Source: Larix kaempferi
Lineage: Eukaryota > Streptophyta > Pinopsida > Pinales > Pinaceae
NCBI GenBank assembly: GCA_027924585.1
Contig: BSBM01000606.1
Coordinates: 12,219,501 to 12,283,500 of the forward strand
Length of the DNA: 64,000 bases
Direction of reading: 5' to 3'
Part shown: one piece after another, positions 11,157 through 23,198 of the stretch
How the letters are laid out: each line of letters begins with the position of its first letter
Position numbering within the stretch: position 1 is the stretch's first letter
Notes under the pieces: model-generated
Seen by the model: the letters and a program-made list of their open reading frames with translations, nothing else
Databases searched by the model: none
What the model was told of the DNA's origin: nothing
Program-made: the position numbers and the translations under genes

Positions 11157-11522
11157 TTAAAAATACATCATCGAATCTTCATCATGATCATAAACAGGTT
11201 TACTATTACAAAATTTGATGTTATGCTCATACTTTGCTTCGTTTTCTTCCATTGATTCTCCTTTGACAGTTAAGTCATCATGTTTATTGAAGACTGCAAC
11301 CTGAAGTTCTTCTTCGACACTTAGAATTTCAGGAATGTTTCTTATAACTTTTTCAACAACTTCTTCCTCTAAATCTTCAAAAGACATAGGGACTTTTACA
11401 AATTGTATCTCGGTATTACTTTCTTTATGACGACTTTTTGAGTTTGAAAAGAAACTTCTTGCATTTTTCAAAATTGCTGTCATACTCGAATTACTATTAT
11501 TTATTAGTAGATACTTTTCCAT
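11157..11522 (-). CDS. Hypothetical 121-aa protein
   Basis: A 121-codon frame from an ATG at 11520-11522, lysine- and serine-rich for its first 45 residues, then acidic with a conserved SFEDLEEEVVEK stretch and a C-terminal NIKFCNSKPVY stretch. The paralogous frame at 844-1209 is alignable over its whole length with many substitutions but one nonsense change, so the protein sequence is fairly well kept. There is no signal peptide, membrane segment or known domain. It could be an exon of a larger gene, a transposon-borne gene or a chance frame in a repeat. I cannot assign a function. Confidence 0.35.
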   Translation of the reverse strand: MEKYLLINNSNSSMTAILKNARSFFSNSKSRHKESNTEIQFVKVPMSFEDLEEEVVEKVIRNIPEILSVEEELQVAVFNKHDDLTVKGESMEENEAKYEHNIKFCNSKPVYDHDEDSMMYF

Positions 11523-11947
11523 CTTTATTTTAATTCAATCTTGACTTTCCTCTTCTTCTTTGCAACAAGGTTTTAGAATATGATAAGATATATATGGGTT
11601 CTCTTTATTGACATATTTACAAAAATACGAACCTTCAACTTCATCATCCAGAAACACAACTCTCTCTTCCAAAATCTTTTACTTTATTTCTTTATTTGGA
11701 ACACAATACTATATGAGTGGACTATTATCTATGCTTTTTCTAGATTAAAGAATTTTGGGACTAGTGTATTGTCCAAATTGATTTTATAGAAGTAGTTCAA
11801 AACTCTAAATAAACAATTATACAAAAAAAAAAGAAATATTAAAGATAACTTGTAGCTAATACATTAATAATTCCAGCATTTCATGGAAGATAAAGGAAAA
11901 ATGTGGGTGATAACATGTAGCTATACATTTATAACTAGGAGCTAACA

Positions 11948-11953
<6 letters not shown>

Positions 11954-11980
<27 letters not shown>

Positions 11981-11981
11981 A
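11954..11981. repeat. (TA)n microsatellite
   Basis: About 14 uninterrupted TA units, absent from the corresponding place in copy 1 (near 1630). Confidence 0.9.
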
Positions 11982-12340
11982 TCACTGGTAGCTATAGATG
12001 GATCTATGGATACCTAGAGCAGTTCCTGGGAGATAATAAAAAGAATGCACTTAATAACATGTAGGAAGATAGCAAGATAACAACAAAAAAAATAGAAATA
12101 TAGAAAATCACTGATAGTTGGTAATTAATGCATGGATAATTAGATTTTAAGTCTATTTAAAAAAGACTACAAAGCACAGAATTGATAGGTAAATTACATT
12201 GGACTTGACTTGATTACCTGCTGCATTCGTTCAAATCTGTTATGCCAAGCATCGTCATTTATGAAAAGGGAGGGAACTATACTCTTGCATTGTGTTTTCC
12301 ATGGTTATCACATTGTTATCATTGAGGGTAGTATATGTTA

Positions 12341-12349
12341 TTTGTTTTG
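12341..12349. other. Empty target site of the TRIM
   Basis: TTTGTTTTG here corresponds to the TRIM insertion point at 2000/2843 in the paralogous copy, so the TRIM inserted after the duplication (or was never in this copy). Confidence 0.85.
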
Positions 12350-12445
12350 TATTTAATGGGTTCTTCCTTAACTAGATCATCGTTATTGTTCAAAAAGCAG
12401 GGCTCGTCGGGGATTGTATGTCACGAGGGTTGAATTCGCCCTGAA

Positions 12446-13299
12446 TCAGACGGATCTGAAGCTATTGACCTCTTCTATGCATATTTAGAATCCCCAAGGC
12501 AGTAGTTTCACCGAAATAGCATTCACTTTACTAATTGGGTTATCTTTTAGTTCCATAAACTTGCAGTCTCTGTCTCTTCTTTTGTTTCAAGTTGTCTAAA
12601 ATTTGCAGTCTCTGTCTCTTCTTTTGTTTCAAGTTGTTTTTCCCAGAAGGAACAATTATAACTATAATCAAATATTTTAATACATTGAGTCTTTATGTGT
12701 AGAGTGCAATTTTCGAATAATGTCTCTTAGGCTTGTAGAGGAAACAATGATTCATTGTATCAAATGCCAAGAAATAAGTAAAAAGTAGACAAATAACTCA
12801 GTGTTTAAACTTTATCATACACACAACAAATAACTCTTTTACAAATTGAATATTGCATACTCATAAGCACGCAATTGGAAAAAGTATTGAAAGATTTAAA
12901 AAATTGTGTCACAAATCGACCACAAATAATTTGCTCGATGTACACAGCGCATTCACATTAGTCAGTTATGGAGTAAGATACAGGAGCTTAGGTCCATATC
13001 ACCGTGTGGGAAGATGCACAAGATGGAACTAGCTACAAAGAGCCTTGCATTTGATAAAGAGGTTAGCCCAAGAATACAGGTAGAAGAATACAGTTACATT
13101 TTACGATACCGATTCATATTGGATCATCACTCTGTCTGCAAAACCTCTGAATCTGTTAGTAACAGATAACAAAAAAATTGTGAATCCGGCCATGAAATAC
13201 AATGAAGCTTGCCTTCATTTACACATAATAAAAATAAACCAATTAACAAACATTAATTATAAACAATTGAAGCTAAAAAAAACATAAATATATGCTTTA
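12446..13299. other. Non-coding intergenic DNA
   Basis: AT-rich, with a short tandem repeat (TTTGCAGTCTCTGTCTCTTC-type, 12560-12640). No gene recognised. Confidence 0.5.
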
Positions 13300-14260
13300 T
13301 ATGTCGATGGATCTACCTTTAAAATTCCAGAGACTTTATCTCGCTATTTGTGATGTACCTGCGACCTTCAACGTCCACGTCAGACAACGTGTTTACTGTT
13401 ACTTATTCTCTGAGTCAACGTCCATATGGCCTCAAGTCATTAAGTTCTCGTCGTTGGAATGTCACCCGAGCTGACGTTGTCGAGCGGTTTCGGCTGTCGC
13501 AAACAAATGGTTTTAAGAAACCACTATCCCGACCCGCAATTATCAAGAACGTGACACGTCACATCAGCAGTTTATCAATTCTGGTGCATGGTATATTTGC
13601 TGATGAATATGTTAGTTAGCAAGCAGAAATGGTTTGGCAACTGTAGATCTCCCAAAATATTCAACCGTTGATTCTTGGTTTGATGTAAAACTTCATCACC
13701 GTTGATCTTTGGTTTTGACTAATGGTTGGCTGAGCTCCCGAATCCCGATAGTCGAATTTAATATAGGCGTTTCACGTTTAACAAACAATTCGGTAAGTTT
13801 TAGGGGTTTGGGACTCTGGTTGACTCGTGTCTTCTAATAACAAATGGCATTATATGCTCGAAATGTAGCTTGAAGCTTGAACATATGACTTGGAGTCATA
13901 TTTCTCGATTTAGACGCATGATTTAATACTTGGTGGCATGAATTAACTTCGTAAGTATTGACTACAAAGTCATTACTTAAAAAGTTTACAATTGACCGAC
14001 TTGTTTAATAAATCAACACTTGAAACTTTGGCCGAAAAAGTCATAACTTAAAACGTTTACAATTGACCCACTTGTTTAATAAATCAACACTGAAACTTTG
14101 GCCGAAAGTAACGATTTTTGCGAACATTGAAAATGAATGAATAGAGAAATGAAAAGGACCCTATTGGGCTAAAATTACTGTCAGGGAAAATTTTGCCAAA
14201 GGACCAAAAACTTAACAGGGTCATTTTATTTGGTTGAAGTCTAATGGTAGTACTACACTA
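13300..14260. repeat. Dispersed duplication, copy 3 (partial)
   Basis: Homologous to 10125-11060 (shared TTCAACGTCCACGT, CACCCGAGCTGA, GTGACACGTCACAT and AACATATGACTT landmarks) but more diverged, with an internal repeat of the AATAAATCAACACTTGAAAC segment. Overlapping open frames at 13292-13619 have no recognisable protein content. Confidence 0.75.
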
Positions 14261-15813
14261 TAATCATGGCTAGCCCTTCTACCTGGCTGGTGCAATACTT
14301 TGACCGATTGGACAAGATTTCCTCCAGAAAATCTGATGCACCACAGAAAATATCAGCCAATTCTCATACAAAACAGAAATCTCCATTACTGTAAGACAAT
14401 CTCCATTACCAGGGGCACTATAGTATGACGTGTTGCTTAGATTCAGTGGGCGCTTTCTTAATTAGATTTGTTTGTATAATGCAATGGCATGTGTTCCAAG
14501 TGCAAATAATAATGACATATTTGATTTGTCCATTAGTAAATTGGTTGTAGTTTAGATGGTTGAGAAGAATGATTGTTGCTCTCCCCACCTATGTTCAATT
14601 CTTAAAAATGACATGCTGTTCTTCCTGCGCTCCGTGTGCACCTTGCTCATATACAGTATGAAATTAATAATGTGTATCTTTAAACGTTGATGTGTGTTAT
14701 AAGCTGAAACATATAAATTCGTCTTACGGTGATCCATTCAATGTCTTTCTAGAGCTTTTTAATATAAAATATTAGCAAATTCTTACTCTTAATCACAACG
14801 TAGCCATGATATCATGTAATATATACAATCTTTTCCAATAATCAACTAAAACTGTTTTACACGAATTTTATTTGATGAAAATAATTGAAAATTATTTTAT
14901 ATCCAATGTGGAAAATTTGTTTTATGTGAATATTTCTATATAAAATTTATGGAAATCATTTTAATAGTTTCATATCGTGACCGGCAACGTAATCATGACA
15001 TCATGTGATCCATTCATTGTTTTCTATAATGAGCTATAATTATTTCATTGTAAGGTTTTTTAAACATAAAAAAAATTTCAAGTTTTTTCGTCGATTACAA
15101 TGTATTCTTGACATGATGTGACTCATTAATGAGCTATAATTATTTCATTGTACGGTTTTTTAAACATAAAAATTTTCAAGTTTTTTCGTCGATTACAATG
15201 TATTCTTGACATGATGTGACTCATTCTTTGTTGTCATATAATCAAGACATCTAAGAATGCAAGCACCATGTTCTACCTCTCTCAATATATAATCAGTGGA
15301 CTCCCACGTCCTCCCTTGTCATCAACGTCACACCCCAAGCATGTACAAGTGCAAGTTTTTGCATGCCAAAACGTTATTCAGATGTCCTTGAAAGTTGATA
15401 CACAGCACGTGAATGCAATATGACTGGTCCACACAAATAATTCTAGGCCTGCAACATATTTAATGAGCACAAATTCCACTCCGATAAGCTCACTTCTAAT
15501 AAATTCCTGCATCTTACTGATGACACCCTAAGCAACTGAATCTTTATTTGACCAGGTAGCGATTGCGGCGTGGTCGGGTGATAGGAAATAGGTGGCTTTC
15601 ATGCGGCTTGGATCCTCCATTGACTATAATGTCCCAAACCAAATTTAAAGATAGGAGAGTGTTTGACATTTCGAAATCTAAATAGGTTAGAATTGTCAAC
15701 ATTGAGCTCGATTAGCAAAGTCAGATTTTTAAATGATGTTGTAGATAAATATTTTGTATTGTTGGTTTTTTTTCTCAAGAAAATTTTAAAATAAAATTCC
15801 ATAGTATGTGAAT
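14261..15813. other. Non-coding DNA left of element E
   Basis: No gene recognised; AT-rich. It contains the tandem repeat described at 14975-15230 and a 67-codon minus frame at 15599-15802 without recognisable domain. Confidence 0.5.
14975..15230. repeat. Tandem repeat, about 98-bp unit
   Basis: Two almost identical units (about 15030-15128 and 15129-15226), each running from GAGCTATAATTATTTCATTG to ACATGATGTGACTCATT, preceded by a diverged partial unit. Confidence 0.85.
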
Positions 15814-17979
15814 GTCACGTTCCCCGACCTCCCTGGTGGCCTTCAGAGGCCATGGGAGAGCCTTTGTATTTTTTTTTCTTCCAAATTCTTCCAATTCAAA
15901 ACACAACCACAATGGACTCAATTCCACAACCTACAACCTCAATTTTGCAACCTGCAGTCGGGATTTGGAAGTCGGGTTGCCAAAGCCATCTACCCAACGA
16001 ATTGGCGCTCCTGACTTCCGCAATCCGCAATGCGGAAGTCAGATGCTGGAAGCCAATTCGTCGGCTTGGAAGCTTTTCCTTCCTTCCTCTGTAGTTTGGC
16101 AACCCGCTTGTAGAACTCGGGATTCGGAATCCGAAAAGCGTCGTCCCAGATATTTTTCATCCTCTGCAATTCCACAATCTGCAATCTGCGTTGTGGATGT
16201 TGGAATTTCAGAAATCTATATTTAGTATCCCCAGGGAAACTTACCTCCCGCAATCCGCAATTCCACAACCCGCATGGCGGATGTGGAATGCGGATGGCCA
16301 TTGCACCAACCCCCATGGAAATCCTCCACTGACTCCCGCAATCCCGCAATCTGATTTGCGGGTGCGGAAAGCCGGAATTCCATGCACCACCAAAGGTTGG
16401 GCCCCGACCTACGCAATTTGTGATCTGCATTGCGGATGTGGAAAGGTCCTTGCGGATGCGGAAAGATCAGGATCCCAGACCCCTGCTCTAGCAAGCTCCT
16501 AAGACAAAATTCAGGGGGTCATAATTCTTCATCCTTGGTCCAATTTGGAGAAGTTCGGTACCGTTGGAAAGCTCTTGGAGAAATCTACCAAATGGTGCAA
16601 TCCCCACCCCATTTGAGCACTCCGACCATTCCAATTTACCAACTAAAACTTTGTCCATGACCACACTTAAGTGCTTTTCTCCTTCTACAAGAGGCTCTTC
16701 CTCCTTCCTACCATGACTTCTCCATTCTCCTAACCCATAGAGGGGTTGTGAAACACATTAGGGGTTATCCCCTTCCTTCCCCAAGACTAGGTAAAGTCAA
16801 TTTATCCTTTTGAAGGGTGAATACAATGCATAATAAACCCATATAATAAACTAAGTTAGTTAGCATATCAACAACCTGTAGGGGTTAGCCATGCATATCA
16901 TTGATGTGAATAATGAAGTATTCAAACATGAATTCAACTTCATATTCATACTCACACATAGCTCCCTATTGATCCCCTCCATGTAATCATTCCTTCATTA
17001 ACCTAGAGCATGACAAGCATAACATAAAAAATAGATATAGCACATGAATTAACACCATTAGACACCACAAAAGCACTTATCTTCGGAATTGAGGCTGCCC
17101 CAAGCAACTCGCTAAGTGGAGACAACTTTCGACCCAACCTTAGGTCTCTGTCCAGCCTATACTCTTTCGGATGAGAGACCACCCCCGAGCTGGGTTGTGT
17201 ATCCACTAAGCAGGGCTAATGAACTCTATCACAGTCAAGGTATCATCCCAATGCTAATCCAACCTACAATTGGGTTTATGAAGCATTCCAGGGAACAAGG
17301 AGGATGTTGCTAAGTTAGTGAGCTCAACCACAGAGCTACATGCATCGGGCATATCACTCAGCAAGCATGGCACCGACGTTACCTACCTCACCCAACACAA
17401 GGAAGGCGCTCTTATTTGGTGTACAGTTCCTCAAGGCCCCTTCCCTCTAGTTCTATTCAGGATGGGCATAGAAAGGTCAAACTACTATTCTTCATGAGAT
17501 TTCATCCTTCACAAGGTTTATAAGGCAGATCCAACCCTAAATTGACCTTTCTATCTGTTATAAAAGCTAATTCTTCATAGGGCCGCGACCTAAGCTCTGA
17601 TTGGTGACTTTGTCCTCTACAAAAAAAATCTCAGTGTTCTCATGGGTTCTCTCATTCGTTCAAGCTCTGCAAATCATCCCACAAATAGATCTATGGATTT
17701 CCCAACCGGTTTCATTCTTACACAGGCTTTTCTGTGCACATTCGGCTCACACAGAAACGCAATTTTCTCTTGTTTTCTTCCCGGCTGGGCTATACGCGTG
17801 CACGAATGACTTGGGTTGTTGGTAAAAAATGGTTAGCAATTAGATGTGTGAATTCCCATACATGGAGTGGCTTAAGGAACAAGCAAAACACAGGGCCATA
17901 CCCTGCCATACAGATTCGCAAGTTGCCCCGTAGTCCATCGAATTCATGGGTCTGGTTTTCTCAACCACCCTCTTACAGT
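15814..17979 (-). repeat. Element E 3' LTR, distal part
   Basis: From the boundary TGTCACGTTCCCC at 15814 (comparable to the reverse complement of the end of the solo LTR at 8217) to the copia B insertion. With 31733-32105 the LTR is about 2.5 kb. The part 15940-16470 is GC-richer and full of CCGCAAT/GCGGATT words. Overlapping open frames at 15808-16660 are produced by these words and are not genes. Confidence 0.75.
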
Positions 17980-18252
17980 TGTTAAATTTTCAGAATTTAC
18001 TTCAATCTGATCTAGGATCTTAACTGAGAGAACAACATGTACAGCAAATCTAGAGCATATTAATCATGGACACAATAATGCAAGCACACAAGAGACACAG
18101 AGTTTACTTGGGGAAAACCAGAAAAGGTGAAAAACCCCAATAACTTCCTCAGAGATAGATAGAGCAATGATACAACTAGAATATAAGAGATAGTCTTCTG
18201 CTAGCAGCAGAGCCTCCTCCTCATAAGTGCGCCACTTTCCGAATGAGATAAG
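17980..18252 (-). repeat. Element B 3' LTR, first segment
   Basis: Matches 31079-31350; interrupted by element C at 18253. Confidence 0.9.
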
Positions 18253-18856
18253 TGTTAAAATTCAAGATGCTAAGACAGAAAATAGCAGCATTACATTCCA
18301 TTTCACAATAATAGCATATACAGGATCACTGAAGAAACAACAAGCACAGCATAAACACAAGAGACAGAGATTTATCCTGGGAAACCCTCATGGGGTAGAA
18401 AACCCAGCAAAGCTTCCTCAATATAGATGACCAGCAATATACAAAGATGAAACCCTGAGACATGATCTCCTCCCCCACAATAGCAGACCTCTCCTCCACA
18501 AGTACGTTATCCTCAAGTGAGTGAATGTGTATAATGAGGAACACACCTCCTCTATTTATACACTACTCTGATATGTATTTTACACAAGTACATGTAGGCT
18601 CGTATTTAACCATTAGGTTAAATACCCCATTATAACTGACTGGGCCGACCCCTCTAGGGTGGTCTAATAACCCTTTGACCCACATAACACATACAGGGCC
18701 GACCCCCACTAGGGAAGTCTAATAACCCAAGTTACCACATTCCGACGGAGGAATAAACATCTCCGGATATACAATAAGATCTTCACGGAGGAATGAATCA
18801 TCTCCGGAATAATAAAGTACAAATATAATATTCTTTGAAGTTACAATATCTCAACA
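18253..18856 (-). repeat. Element C 3' LTR
   Basis: 604 bp; starts TGTTAAAATTC, ends TCTCAACA in plus-strand reading. It carries two CGGAG...CTCCG stem-loops (about 18745-18813) and two units with a GGCCGACCCC...GGTCTAATAACCC pattern. Confidence 0.95.
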
Positions 18857-18962
18857 CTCCCCCTTAACGAGAAGGATATTATAACAGCATCTGCACGAGC
18901 AAGGAGTCATCAACATCATACATGATACATCTATAAATCATTGGAAGCTTTCTCAACATCAT

Positions 18963-18983
18963 CAGTAACTCAACCAGTTACTG
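18963..18983. repeat. 8-bp-stem inverted repeat in element C
   Basis: CAGTAACT and AGTTACTG arms around the loop CAACC: a perfect 8-bp stem just outside the tandem arrays. Confidence 0.85.
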
Positions 18984-19119
18984 GAATATCTTCAATACTG
19001 GAACATCAACATCTTCAGTACTGAGTCTTTATCTTCTGCAGCACTCAAACAGCTACAGCAACATCAATATCTGAATCCTCACGATTTTCAGCATCGCCAT
19101 CACATGATCAGCAGCATCG

Positions 19120-19503
19120 TCATATCATCTCGATCTACAGCATCTGGATCATCTCGATCTACAGCATCTGGATCATCACGATCTACAACATCTGGATCAT
19201 CTCGATCTACATCATCTGGATCATCTCGATCTAGAACATCTGGATCATCTCGATCTACAGCATCTGGATCATCTCATCTACAGCATCTGGATCATCTCGA
19301 TCTACAGCATCTGGATCATCTCGATCTACAGCATCTGGATCATCTCGATCTACACCATCTGGATCATCTCGATCTACAGCATCTGGATCATCACGATCTA
19401 CAGCATCTGGATCATCTCGATCTACAACATCTGGATCATCTCGATCTACAGCATCTGGATCATCTCGATCTACAGCATCTGGATCATCTCGATCTACAAC
19501 ATA
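19120..19503. repeat. 24-bp tandem array (about 16 units)
   Basis: Unit of the type CATCTCGATCTACAGCATCTGGAT, one unit lacking a G. Each junction forms GATC-ATCTC-GATC, a small stem-loop. Since 24 is a multiple of three, long repetitive frames appear on both strands (eight-residue periods), but none has a start context or relation to known proteins, so I regard them as by-products. Confidence 0.93.
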
Positions 19504-19529
19504 AGTATCCTCAACCATACAAGTACATT

Positions 19530-19750
19530 AATCAATACATGTATCATCAAAAGTATGTATTCTCACCAATACATCTATCATCAAAACATGTATTCTTACT
19601 AATACATATATCATCAAAAGCATGTATTCTCACTAATACATCTATCATCAAAAGCATGTATTCTCACTAATACATCTATCATCAAAAGCATGTATTCTCA
19701 CTAATACATCTATCATCAAAAGCATGTATTCTCACTAATACATCTATCAA
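19530..19750. repeat. 34-bp tandem array (about 6 units)
   Basis: Each unit contains ATGTATT and AATACAT arms around CTCACT (for example 19622-19641), a perfect 7-bp stem; loop variants CTCACC and CTTACT occur with intact stems. Confidence 0.92.
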
Positions 19751-19799
19751 TACAAGTATCCACACTGATACAAGTATACACAACAACATCATACCCTGC

Positions 19800-20585
19800 A
19801 ACACACATGATCCAATTACGGGATGGTCAATCCCTCTCACTTTAGGACATAGGTCCAAGGATGATACAATCCTGATCCACTTATGGGATGATCAATCCCT
19901 CTCAATTTAAGACATCTCTCATGTCTATGGATGATGCAATCCAGATCAACTTACAGGATGATCAATCCTTATCCTTTTAAGACACCTCACCATGTCTAAG
20001 GATGATGCAATCCCGAATCAACTTACAGGATGATTAGTCCTTATCACTTTAAGACACCTTACCATGTCTAGGGACGATGCAATCCCAATCTACTTACAAG
20101 ATGATTAGTCCTTATCACTTTAAGACACCTCACCATGTCTAGGGATGATGCAATCCCAATCTACTTACAGGATGATTAGTCCTTATCACTTTAAGACACC
20201 TCACCATGTCTAGGGATGATGCAATCCTAATCTACTTACAGGATGATTAGTCCTTATCACTTTAAGACACCTCACCATGTCTAGGGATGATGCAATCCCA
20301 ATCTACTTACAGGATGATTAGTCCTTATCACTTTAAGACACCTCACCATGTCTAGGGACGATGCAATCCCAATCTACTTACAGGATGATTAGTCCTTATC
20401 ACTTTAAGACACTTCACCATGTCTAGGGACGATGCAATCCCAATCTACTTACAGGAGGATTAGTCCTTATCACTTTAAGACACCTCACCATGTCTAGGGA
20501 CGATGCAATCCCAATCTACTTACAGGATGATTAGTCCTTATCACTTTAAGACAAGTCTCATGTCTAGGGACGATGCAATCCCATC
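19800..20585. repeat. 71-bp tandem array (about 11 units)
   Basis: Each unit has three short inverted repeats: AGACA/TGTCT (for example 20123-20140), GGGAT/ATCCC around GATGCA (20142-20157), and AGGA/TCCT around TGATTAG. The first units at 19820-19990 are variants such as GGGAT-GATCA-ATCCC and TGGAT-GATGCA-ATCCA. Confidence 0.92.
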
Positions 20586-21078
20586 ACGTACATTTTGAAC
20601 CCAGTTCATGGACGATGCAGTCCTCACGTACATTTTGAACCCAGTTCATGGACGATGCAGTCCTCACGTACATTTTGAACCCAGTTCATGGACGATGCAG
20701 TCCTCACGTACATTTTGAACCCAGTTCATGGACGATGCAGTCCTCACGTACATTTTGAACCCAGTTCATGGACGATGCAGTCCTCACGTACATTTTGAAC
20801 CCAGTTCATGGACGATGCAGTCCTCACGTACATTTTGAACCCAGTTCATGGACGATGTAGTCCTCACGTACATTTTGAACCCAGTTCATGGACGATGCAG
20901 TCCTCACGTACATTTTGAACCCAGTTCATGGACGATGCAGTCCTCACGTACATTTTGAACCCAGTTCATGGACGATGCAGTCCTCACGTACATTTTGAAC
21001 CCAGTTCATGGACGATGCAGTCCTCATGTACATTTTGAACCCAGTTCATGGACGATGCAGTCCTCACGTACATTTTGA
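20586..21078. repeat. 40-bp tandem array (about 12 units)
   Basis: Nearly identical units, each with TGAAC-CCA-GTTCA (for example 20676-20688) followed by GGAC-GATGCA-GTCC (20690-20703). The same GATGCA loop as in the 71-bp array sits on a different stem. Confidence 0.94.
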
Positions 21079-21590
21079 ACTAGTGGTTCCGGGATGATGC
21101 AATCCCCATCACTTTATTCTCGAAGACCATACGTCTACGGATCAATTCAGGGACCAAGGTCCGGGGATGATACAATCCCCACTTCTCGGAGACCTTACGT
21201 CTACGACTCTCTTTAGGACTGAAAGTCCAGGGATGATCCAATCCCCTCAACTGTCCACTAAGGACTTCATTCTCGGAGACCTCACGTCTACGGCTCTCTT
21301 TAGGACTGAAAGTCCAGGGATGATCCAATCCCTTCAACTGTCCACTAAGGACTTCATTCTCGGAGACCTCACGTCTACGGCTCTCTTTAGGACTGAAAGT
21401 CCAGGGATGATCCAATCCCCTTAACTGTCCACTAAGGACTTCATTCTCGGAGACCTTACGTCTACGGCTCTCTTTAGGACTGAAAGTCCAGGGATGATCC
21501 AATCCCCTTAACTGTCCACTAAGGACTTCATTCTCGGAGACCTTACGTCTACGGCTCTCTTTAGGACTGGTGTTCAAGGATGATACAATC
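21079..21590. repeat. 87-bp tandem array (about 5 units)
   Basis: Each unit has GGACT-GAA-AGTCC (for example 21303-21315), GGGAT-GATCCA-ATCCC (21317-21332) and AGAC...GTCT. The period is 29 codons, giving a repetitive 197-codon minus frame (21080-21673) which I do not consider a gene. Confidence 0.92.
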
Positions 21591-21841
21591 CCCACATGTA
21601 TTCTCATCAATATACTATTGATCCTGGGAACCCATACAGAACCTGATTCACACTTCTTCTTTAATTGCACCATTAAGAGAATGGTCTTATCTAGCCACTT
21701 GGAGCAAACATCTCATCATGATTCTCTTCCTCTTTCTAAGAGAATCTTCTAGCCACAAGCCTTCTATATTTTGTTTGATTTGTAAATCTTCTTGTTGAAC
21801 ATCCATCACTTGTTCGATGTTCATTATTCTTCATGATCTTT

Positions 21842-22247
21842 CCTACAAAACAAAATTAAGTACATGATTAGTAATCCTTCATAATCATGAAATCATGATA
21901 ACCTATTATGCATACAGATATCATTTATATAGTTATGAAACTATCTTGACCAATACTTTGGCACAACACTTTCCCATATCCTGTATGCATACAGTGGCTA
22001 TCTAGATGCCTTCCATCTCTACCAGAACATACTATCGAGAGTGTGCACAGCTCTTAGCATGTCAGCAAAGAGGTTTCATTCTAGACAAGCAACAATGGAA
22101 TGTTTGTCCAACTTACCAATCATATGCATATTAGTAGTATAATGTTCAATGCTCTATGAATGTTTGCACTCAGCATGATATGTTCTAGGAATACAAATAT
22201 GCATACAAGAAATATCATTTACTATTTCAAATAACAACTCAAATACT
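21842..22247 (-). other. Intron-like conserved block in element C
   Basis: About 400 bp shared with B (28304-28700) and D (49299-49700). On the minus strand it ends in a pyrimidine-rich TTTTGTAG before GAAAGA, like a 3' splice site, and starts near TAAGTATTT. It contains the GTCAGCAAAGAGGTTTCATT word common to all three. Confidence 0.5.
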
Positions 22248-23079
22248 TATCTTTTATGTTTGTGTGGTTGCCTCCCGCTTGATCTTCTATATGTCCTTTG
22301 AACTTCTATTCATTCTGTACCACTGTGCATGCTCAAGTGTGCACTAGTGTCATCCTCATGATCTCATACACAAACATTCATTCATTAGTATATTCTCAAA
22401 ACATTCTAATTCTAAATAATCTTGAATATGTATAGTCATGATCATTAGTATTCAGGGTTTCAAGTAAGTCTTCTTTTACTCATGCATGTTCTTGTTTGAT
22501 CATAGTACTCTTCTGGTTAATTAAATCATGCATAAACCCTTGATTACTAACTTTATGAATAAGCATAACCAATCATATCAAGTATACTTATATAAGGGAT
22601 CCTAACACAAGGTAAGATTCATGGGAAACATACCTGGATTAGTATACCTACTTGGTTATGTACAACATACCTAAACAATCTCTTCAATGATTTAGAGATC
22701 CTGAGCTAGAACCTGCATGTCTCATAGGTTAAGCATAATATAACAAAGTCATACATACCTCGTAAGTAGAACAAAGATTATGGATGAGTCTTTTTCTTCA
22801 TGTTTTCATGGTCATAGAACCTGATTTGTCTTTTGTGATGTACCTGTATCTTGTTAGCAGACAACATCAACCTCACACAACATCATAATGCATTAGTACA
22901 ATCATAAGTGTCAACACCCTAACCAATGAATATCTTCTATCATGCATTCATAACTTTGTTAAGGTTATACGACAAATCTAAAATCAAAATTGTACTAACT
23001 GTAATAACCTGAAGACAAACATACCATAAACTTAATCATGGACAAATATCGAAACATACCTCAATGAGTCATACCTGTC

Positions 23080-23198
23080 GAGATCGCTTGTATTCTTCTT
23101 ATGTAAGCCCTTATCCTCATCTCCCTCTGAGACAGGAACTTCTTCACTTATGCAGGTGACCAATCCATCTTCTTCTAGGATTAACCCAATCCACTTGA
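23080..23198 (-). pseudogene. gag vestige of element C
   Basis: About 40 codons on the minus strand matching the N-terminal gag of D: GLILEEDGLVT, then EEVPVSEGDE and LHKKN, where D has GLILEENELDL, EDIPIPEDEE and LHKKN. No start codon or remainder of gag is present, so it is likely kept as part of a leader or packaging region rather than translated. Confidence 0.75.

Larger units (their letters stand above)
10125..12445. repeat. Dispersed duplication, copy 2
   Basis: The fullest copy of the repeated block. Its 10403-12343 part matches 112-2000 and its 12349-12445 part matches 2843-2950, contiguous here because the TRIM is absent. Its first part (10125-11060) also matches 13300-14260. It holds the open version of the small minus-strand frame. 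Confidence 0.8.

Noticed and set aside
13292-13619. Two overlapping plus frames in copy 3 of the dispersed duplication
   Set aside because: The corresponding sequence in copy 2 (10150-10440) is not open in the same frame, so no conserved protein is supported.
15808-16660. Cluster of open frames on both strands
   Set aside because: Caused by GC-rich CCGCAAT/GCGGATT words in the E LTR; all six frames look alike.
19104-19670. 188-codon plus frame and 87-codon minus frame with eight-residue repeats
   Set aside because: They arise from the 24-bp array, which has a period divisible by three; no start context, no family, and they break at a unit with a 1-bp deletion.
20586-21078. CRISPR-like appearance of the 40-bp array
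   Set aside because: Units are contiguous without spacers and lie inside a plant LTR element.
21080-21673. 197-codon minus frame with 29-residue repeats
   Set aside because: By-product of the 87-bp tandem array; repeats of other periods alongside it show no coding constraint.
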